Made by a program: the position numbers and the translations under genes
DNA from: Xanthobacteraceae bacterium
GTDB lineage: Bacteria; Pseudomonadota; Alphaproteobacteria; Rhizobiales; Xanthobacteraceae
Length of the DNA: 63,801 nucleotides
Direction: 5' to 3'
Assembly (NCBI GenBank): GCA_024508855.1
Contig: JANINJ010000007.1
Coordinates: 1-63,801 of the forward strand
Notes under the pieces: model-generated
The model's database searches: none
What the model saw: the letters and a program-made list of their open reading frames with translations, nothing else
What the model was told of the DNA's origin: nothing
In this document: one piece after another, positions 59,489 through 63,801 of the stretch
How the letters are laid out: each line of letters begins with the position of its first letter
Position numbering within the stretch: the stretch's first letter is position 1

Positions 59489-60172
59489 ATGTCAGTCGTT
59501 CTCAAGACCGTCTCGCTAATGAGCTTTGGCGTTGCCGCGTTGGTAGCGCCGTCGGTACTGCAGCCGGCACATGCACAGAATGCCAACGCCACGTTTTTCG
59601 TGACCAGCCATGGCATCGGCAACGGCGGCAACCTTGGCGGTCTGGCCGGCGCCGATAACTGGTGTCAGGAACTGGCACAGGCCGCGGGCAGTGGCAGCAA
59701 GACCTGGCACGCCTATCTTTCCACGCAAGAGGTGGACGGCAAGCCGGCGGTGAATGCAAAAGATCGCATTGGCAAAGGGCCATGGCAGAATACCAAGGGC
59801 GAAGTGATCGCCAAGGATGTCGCGGATTTGCACGGCAGCAATAACCTCACCAAGCAAACGGCGTTGAGTGAAAAAGGCGAGGTGATCAACGGACGCGGCG
59901 ACAAACCGAACCGCCATGATATCCTGACCGGGTCGCAGCCGGATGGCACGGCATTCCCATCAGCTGAAGATCGCACCTGCAAGAACTGGACGAGCAGCAC
60001 GCAGGGTTCGGCGATGCTCGGTCATTCCGACCGCATGGGGCTTAACGACGAGCCGCCGGCGAAATCATGGAATTCATCGCACCCTTCGCGCGGCCCGGAT
60101 GGCGGCTGCTCGCAGAACGATCTCAAGAGCACCGGGGGCGACGGCTTGCTATATTGCTTCGCGGTGAACTGA
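59489..60172 (+). CDS. Secreted protein of unknown function (collagen-tail lectin-like)
   Basis: A 227-residue protein with a signal peptide (ending AHA) and a single domain that opens ATFFVTSHGIGNGGNLGGLAGADNWCQELA and ends GPDGGCSQNDLKSTGGDGLLYCF. The N-terminal FFVTS, the central WHAYLSTQ and the paired Cys resemble small extracellular domains found in many bacteria without a known role, some with lectin-like folds. The ATG at 59489 has CGGAGG about six bases upstream. Confidence 0.65.
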   Translation: MSVVLKTVSLMSFGVAALVAPSVLQPAHAQNANATFFVTSHGIGNGGNLGGLAGADNWCQELAQAAGSGSKTWHAYLSTQEVDGKPAVNAKDRIGKGPWQNTKGEVIAKDVADLHGSNNLTKQTALSEKGEVINGRGDKPNRHDILTGSQPDGTAFPSAEDRTCKNWTSSTQGSAMLGHSDRMGLNDEPPAKSWNSSHPSRGPDGGCSQNDLKSTGGDGLLYCFAVN

Positions 60173-60258
60173 GCGTTCTTTCGCGCGTTGGTGTAGGCTT
60201 CAGGGATGCGGCTTCGCCCGGCGGAGCCGCGTTCGTGTGAGCGGATGAGGATCTACCG

Positions 60259-60966
60259 ATGCGCTACGAACTCTATTACTGGCCGAGCATTCAGGGGCGG
60301 GGCGAGTATGTCCGCCTCGCGCTGGAAGACGCCGGCGCCGACTATGTGGATGTTGCGCGCGAACGCGGCACCGCAAGCATGATGGCGCTGATGGACGGCA
60401 AGGCGACGGATACGCCGCCGTTCGCGCCGCCTTTTCTCAAGGCCGGGAAGATGGTCATCGGCCAGACCGCGAATATCCTGCTCCATCTAGGCGCACGGCT
60501 CGGCCTCGCGCCGAAGACCGAGCCGGGGCGGCTATGGGTGCATCAACTGCAATTGACGATCACCGACCTTGTGCTGGAAATCCACGACACTCATCATCCG
60601 TTGGGGCCGTCGCTGTATTACGAGGAACAGCGCACGCCGGCGAAAAAGCGCACCGCGGAGTTCTGGAACGAGCGGGTGCCGAAATATCTCGGCTATTTCG
60701 AGGGCCTGATTGCAGCGCGCGGCGGTGCCTATGTCACCGGCCGCAGGATCACCTATGTCGATCTGTCGCTGTTCCAGATCGTCGCCGGACTGCGCTACGC
60801 GTTTCCGAAACGCATGCAGAAATTCGAGCGCGAGATTCCCGGGCTGGTGTCGCTGCACGATCGGGTTGCCGCACGGCCGAATATCGAAGCCTATCTCGCA
60901 AGCCCGCGCCGCATTCCATTCAATGAGGACGGCATCTTCCGTCACTACAAGCCACTCGATCTTTGA
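60259..60966 (+). CDS. Glutathione S-transferase family protein
   Basis: A 235-residue GST. The N-terminal thioredoxin-like part YELYYWPSIQGRGEYVRLALEDAGADYVDV and the PPFLKAGKMVIGQTANILLHL block (G-site with the conserved Pro) are followed by an all-helical C-terminal domain with ITYVDLSLFQIVAGLRYAF. The first strand lacks a Cys, and a Tyr in YYWP is the likely active group. It would conjugate glutathione to an electrophile or act as a binding protein. It converges with the methyltransferase gene. Confidence 0.85.
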   Translation: MRYELYYWPSIQGRGEYVRLALEDAGADYVDVARERGTASMMALMDGKATDTPPFAPPFLKAGKMVIGQTANILLHLGARLGLAPKTEPGRLWVHQLQLTITDLVLEIHDTHHPLGPSLYYEEQRTPAKKRTAEFWNERVPKYLGYFEGLIAARGGAYVTGRRITYVDLSLFQIVAGLRYAFPKRMQKFEREIPGLVSLHDRVAARPNIEAYLASPRRIPFNEDGIFRHYKPLDL

Positions 60967-60985
60967 CAAAGGTCACCGTCTGCGT

Positions 60986-61660
60986 TCACCAGATCCCTGG
61001 GACAATGCGATAGCGGACGCGGGCTAGATAGTCGGCATAGCCCGGCAGGCCCTCGACCAGTGCGCGCTCTTCGAGCCGCGCACGAAATCCGAACAGCACG
61101 ACGAACAGTGGCGCCAGGATCAGGCCCCACCACGATCCGAGCAGCAGCGGCACGCCCGTGAAGAAGAAAATTGTGCCGCTGTACATCGGGTGCCGGACCC
61201 AGGCGTAAGGGCCCGTGCTGATGACGTGATGGCCGCGCTCCGTCTGGATCTTCACGACCGGCGCGGCGAAGGAATTCTCGCGCATCACCCACAGCACGAA
61301 GACGGTGGATAGCACCAGCAGCAACAGGCCGAGGATTTGCAGCGCGGTCGGCATGCCGGATGGGCTCACGCGATGTTCAAACCCGATCAGGATGAACCAG
61401 CTCAAGGCCACGATGCCAAACACCACCACGAATATTTTATCCGATGCCGGCTGGCCGCCTTGCATCATCGAATTCATGCGCTCGCGCAGCAGCGCCGGAT
61501 CGATCCGGGCGAGCCATAGGCCGGCGGCGAGGCCGGTGACGGCCATGGTGGCGAGGAAAACCCATGCGGCGGGCCAGTGCCACGTGCCGGCCGATGCGAA
61601 CAGCACGGCGCCCATGCCGACGATCCAGATCACGTTTTGAATCAGCAGACGTGCGATCAT
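60986..61660 (-). CDS. Isoprenylcysteine carboxyl methyltransferase-type membrane protein
   Basis: A 224-residue protein with about five membrane helices and the C-terminal ICMT/PEMT signature: GPYAWVRHPMYSGTIFFFTGVPLLLGSWWGL, then RARLEERALVEGLPGYADYLARVRYRIVPGIW. The RHPMY and EERAL motifs bind S-adenosylmethionine. Bacterial members methylate small lipid-like or isoprenoid acceptors; the substrate is open. A 59-residue ORF lies just upstream on the same strand. Confidence 0.88.
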   Translation of the reverse strand: MIARLLIQNVIWIVGMGAVLFASAGTWHWPAAWVFLATMAVTGLAAGLWLARIDPALLRERMNSMMQGGQPASDKIFVVVFGIVALSWFILIGFEHRVSPSGMPTALQILGLLLLVLSTVFVLWVMRENSFAAPVVKIQTERGHHVISTGPYAWVRHPMYSGTIFFFTGVPLLLGSWWGLILAPLFVVLFGFRARLEERALVEGLPGYADYLARVRYRIVPGIW

Positions 61661-61745
61661 GCGATGACCTTTGCTCGAAAGGTCATCCGACGCGATCTTC
61701 GCGGCATTCGTGGGACAGGACGAAAACTTCAGCGCAGCAGGCAGC

Positions 61746-61925
61746 TCAGACCAGCACGTCGACCCGCGTTCCCTGGCCTGGTGGAAGGGCGGCGCGCTGC
61801 GGTGGCTGTGCGGCGCGTGCGCGGGCCTCGTCGGACGGGGTGTCTTTCCGTTCCGGATCGGATTGGCGAGATGCGGCGTTCGGCGCCGTTGCCGGAACTG
61901 ACGTGCTGACGCCCGAGATATTCAT
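61746..61925 (-). CDS. Possible 59-residue protein, Pro/Arg/Ala-rich
   Basis: A small frame starting MNISGVSTSVPAT and ending LPPGQGTRVDVLV, rich in Pro, Ala and Arg. An AGGA about ten bases upstream and the orderly ends suggest a real gene, but no family is known. It lies 86 bp upstream of the methyltransferase gene on the same strand. Confidence 0.45.
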   Translation of the reverse strand: MNISGVSTSVPATAPNAASRQSDPERKDTPSDEARARAAQPPQRAALPPGQGTRVDVLV

Positions 61926-62226
61926 CGCGACCTGGTCCTCGTTGACCCGCCCTCGGCTTTATCGTGGGCGAACGAACGCAACCAAGCCATGAATTGCAGG
62001 CGCATGTCGCTGCGATTTTGCGGCAATGGTGAACGGCCCGGGCGCCGTTTCGTTAAAAGGCCACCGGTTCGCGCGGTCGCGATTTGCCCGCTAACTCGCC
62101 CATCCCGATGCGGAAACGCCCGAATTGTGGTTCGGGCAGGCCTCCCGAGCAGTTTTGAAGCCTTCAAAAGTGCGATGGAAGTGCTTAAACAGGGGCCAAA
62201 TTCCGTTCCCCACGAGGCCTAATCTC
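61926..62226. other. Intergenic region before the fumarase gene
   Basis: About 300 bp with no supported gene. It presumably contains the fumarase promoter; GAGG lies about ten bases before the ATG. Open frames on both strands have Arg/Ser-rich shadow composition. Confidence 0.45.
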
Positions 62227-63801
62227 ATGAATGCACCCACTGCGATCCCCGATGCCAAGCCGGTTCCGCCCTACAAGCACACGCCGCTGTTTCCGCTCGG
62301 CAAGGACGAGACGCCGTATCGGAAGATCAGCAGTGACGGGGTGCGGGTCGAGAAGGTGCTCGGCAAGGACATGCTGGTGGTGTCGCGCGAGGCATTGCGT
62401 GCGCTCAGCGAGGCCGCGTTCGGCGACATCAACCATTACCTGCGGCCGGGACACCTGAAGCAGCTTCGGAACATCCTCGACGACAAGGAGGCGAGCTCGA
62501 ACGACAAGTTCGTCGCGCTCGATTTCCTGAAGAACGCCAATATCGCCGCCGGCGGCGTGCTGCCGATGTGCCAGGACACCGGCACCGCGATCATCATGGG
62601 CAAGAAGGGTTGCAACGTCATCACCGATGGCGAGGACGAAGCCGCGCTGAGCGAGGGCGCGCGCGACGCCTATCTGCGCCGCAACCTGCGCTATTCGCAG
62701 GTCGCGCCGCTGTCGATGTATGAGGAGAAGAACACCGCCAACAACATGCCGGCGCAGTGCGAGATTTATGCCGAAGGCGATGATGCCTACAAGTTCATGT
62801 TCATGGCCAAGGGCGGCGGTTCCGCCAACAAGAGCTTTCTGTTTCAGGCGACGCCGTCGGTGCTGACCAAGGATCGTCTGCTGGCGTTCCTCAAAGAGAA
62901 GATCATGACGCTCGGCACCGCCGCGTGCCCGCCGTATCATCTCGCTATCGTCATCGGTGGCACCTCGGCCGAACTGTGCATGAAGACGGTGAAGCTGGCC
63001 TCCGCGCGCTATCTCGATGCATTGCCGACCCATGGCAGCGAGAACGGCAATGCCTTCCGCGATCTCGAAATGGAGCAGGAAGTGCTGAAGATGACGCAAA
63101 GCTCCGGCGTCGGCGCGCAGTTCGGCGGCAAGTATTTCTGCCACGACGTGCGGGTGATCCGCATGCCGCGCCACGGTGCGTCATTGCCGATCGGGCTCGG
63201 CGTCTCGTGCTCGGCGGACCGCCAGGTGCTCGGCAAGATCACCAAAGACGGCGTTTACCTCGAAGAACTTGAGCACAATCCGGCGCAGTATCTGCCGGCG
63301 GTGGAAGAAGCGCTTGGCGGCGAGGTGGTGAAGATCGATCTCAATCAGCCGATGAGGGACATTCTCGCCACGCTGTCGAAATATCCGACCAAGACGCGGT
63401 TGTCGCTCACCGGCACCATGATCGTCGCGCGCGATGCGGCGCATGCCAAGCTGCGCGAGCGGTTGGACAGGGGCGAGCCGCTGCCGGATTACTTCAAGAA
63501 CCATCCGGTCTATTACGCCGGTCCGGCGAAGACGCCGGAAGGCTATGCCTCCGGTGCGTTCGGGCCGACCACGGCGGGACGCATGGATTCCTTCGTCGAT
63601 CAATTCCAGGCCGCGGGCGGCTCGATGGTAATGGTCGCCAAGGGCAATCGTGCGGTGGCGGTGCGCGAGGCGTGCAAGAAGCACGGCGGTTTCTACCTCG
63701 GCTCGATCGGGGGCGCCGCGGCGAACCTTGCCGAACACTGCATCAGGAAGGTCGAGGTGGTGGAGTATCCCGAACTCGGCATGGAAGCGATCTGGCGAAT
63801 C
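62227..63801 (+). CDS. Class I fumarate hydratase, 3' end beyond the window
   Basis: 525 codons are visible without a stop, so a short C-terminal part (family length about 545-550) lies outside. The 4Fe-4S cysteines of the FumA/FumB family are present at the expected places: Cys115 (LPMCQDTGT), Cys234 (GTAACPPYH) and Cys328 (GLGVSCSA). [16 protein letters not shown] near residue 450 is another signature. It hydrates fumarate to L-malate in the TCA cycle and is oxygen-sensitive. The gene is complete at its 5' end, with ATG at 62227. Confidence 0.95.
   Translation, partial: MNAPTAIPDAKPVPPYKHTPLFPLGKDETPYRKISSDGVRVEKVLGKDMLVVSREALRALSEAAFGDINHYLRPGHLKQLRNILDDKEASSNDKFVALDFLKNANIAAGGVLPMCQDTGTAIIMGKKGCNVITDGEDEAALSEGARDAYLRRNLRYSQVAPLSMYEEKNTANNMPAQCEIYAEGDDAYKFMFMAKGGGSANKSFLFQATPSVLTKDRLLAFLKEKIMTLGTAACPPYHLAIVIGGTSAELCMKTVKLASARYLDALPTHGSENGNAFRDLEMEQEVLKMTQSSGVGAQFGGKYFCHDVRVIRMPRHGASLPIGLGVSCSADRQVLGKITKDGVYLEELEHNPAQYLPAVEEALGGEVVKIDLNQPMRDILATLSKYPTKTRLSLTGTMIVARDAAHAKLRERLDRGEPLPDYFKNHPVYYAGPAKTPEGYASGAFGPTTAGRMDSFVDQFQAAGGSMVMVAKGNRAVAVREACKKHGGFYLGSIGGAAANLAEHCIRKVEVVEYPELGMEAIWRI

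Overview
The window reads as chromosomal DNA of an alphaproteobacterium, most likely of the Bradyrhizobium/Rhodopseudomonas/Afipia group (Nitrobacteraceae). The reasons are high GC, an alphaproteobacterial flagellar set (FlbT, FlaF, FliX, MotE-like, DUF6468, CckA), CtrA-type boxes (TTAA-N7-TTAA), and short GTCATGGCCGGGC-type palindromes scattered between genes. Genus was not determined. No tRNA, rRNA, CRISPR array, transposase or integrase was seen.

Layout. (1) 0.2-13.2 kb holds mixed housekeeping and accessory genes: MAPEG protein, secreted SGNH hydrolase, UPF0104 membrane protein, an EamA exporter with its MocR-type regulator, c-type cytochrome, universal stress protein, DUF2270, dodecin, SixA-type phosphatase, a DAO-type FAD oxidoreductase and an exported MsrB. 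(2) 13.4-22.7 kb is flagellar block A: flgE, flgK, flgL, flbT, flagellin, flaF, an unknown and a FlaG-like gene. (3) 22.8-24.8 kb carries a LysR regulator divergent from a beta-hydroxyacid dehydrogenase. (4) 24.75-27.4 kb is flagellar block B: flgN-like, flgJ, flgI, fliX. (5) 27.4-38.7 kb is an accessory stretch around dksA: P-loop kinase, HxlR regulator with NAD(P)-binding protein, class A beta-lactamase, isochorismatase, TetR regulator with an HpaB/AbfD-family flavoprotein, SMP-30-like protein, a Gly/Asn-rich secreted protein, PRC-barrel, CsbD and small unknowns. (6) 38.8-58.1 kb is flagellar block C: flgF-flgG-flgA-flgH on the minus strand; fliL-fliM-DUF6468-motE-like and a 1193-residue TPR protein on the plus strand; fliO-fliP on the minus strand; flgB-flgC-fliE-fliQ-fliR-flhB and then the cell-cycle kinase gene cckA on the plus strand. 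(7) 58.3-63.8 kb holds a Tim44-like protein, a secreted unknown, a GST-like protein, an isoprenylcysteine-methyltransferase-type protein, a tiny ORF and a class I fumarase cut by the window end.

How it works together. The flagellar blocks encode the rod, hook, L and P rings, hook-filament junction, filament, much of the export gate, and part of the switch and motor support. CtrA-type boxes lie before flgB, fliX, flbT and the TPR gene. Sigma-54-type -24/-12 elements lie before flgE, flgI, flgF and, more weakly, flagellin. Together with fliX, flbT and cckA this matches a Caulobacter-style order: CckA-CtrA switches on early genes, then sigma-54 the hook and filament genes.

The most unusual content is how accessory genes are bounded. 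The EamA/MocR pair sits between imperfect direct repeats of about 185 and 248 bp that include a broken copy of the neighbouring gene. The beta-lactamase gene sits between two 55-bp copies of the 3' end of dksA. The kinase gene sits between perfect 30-bp inverted repeats that are themselves palindromes. No recombinase gene is present to explain any of them.
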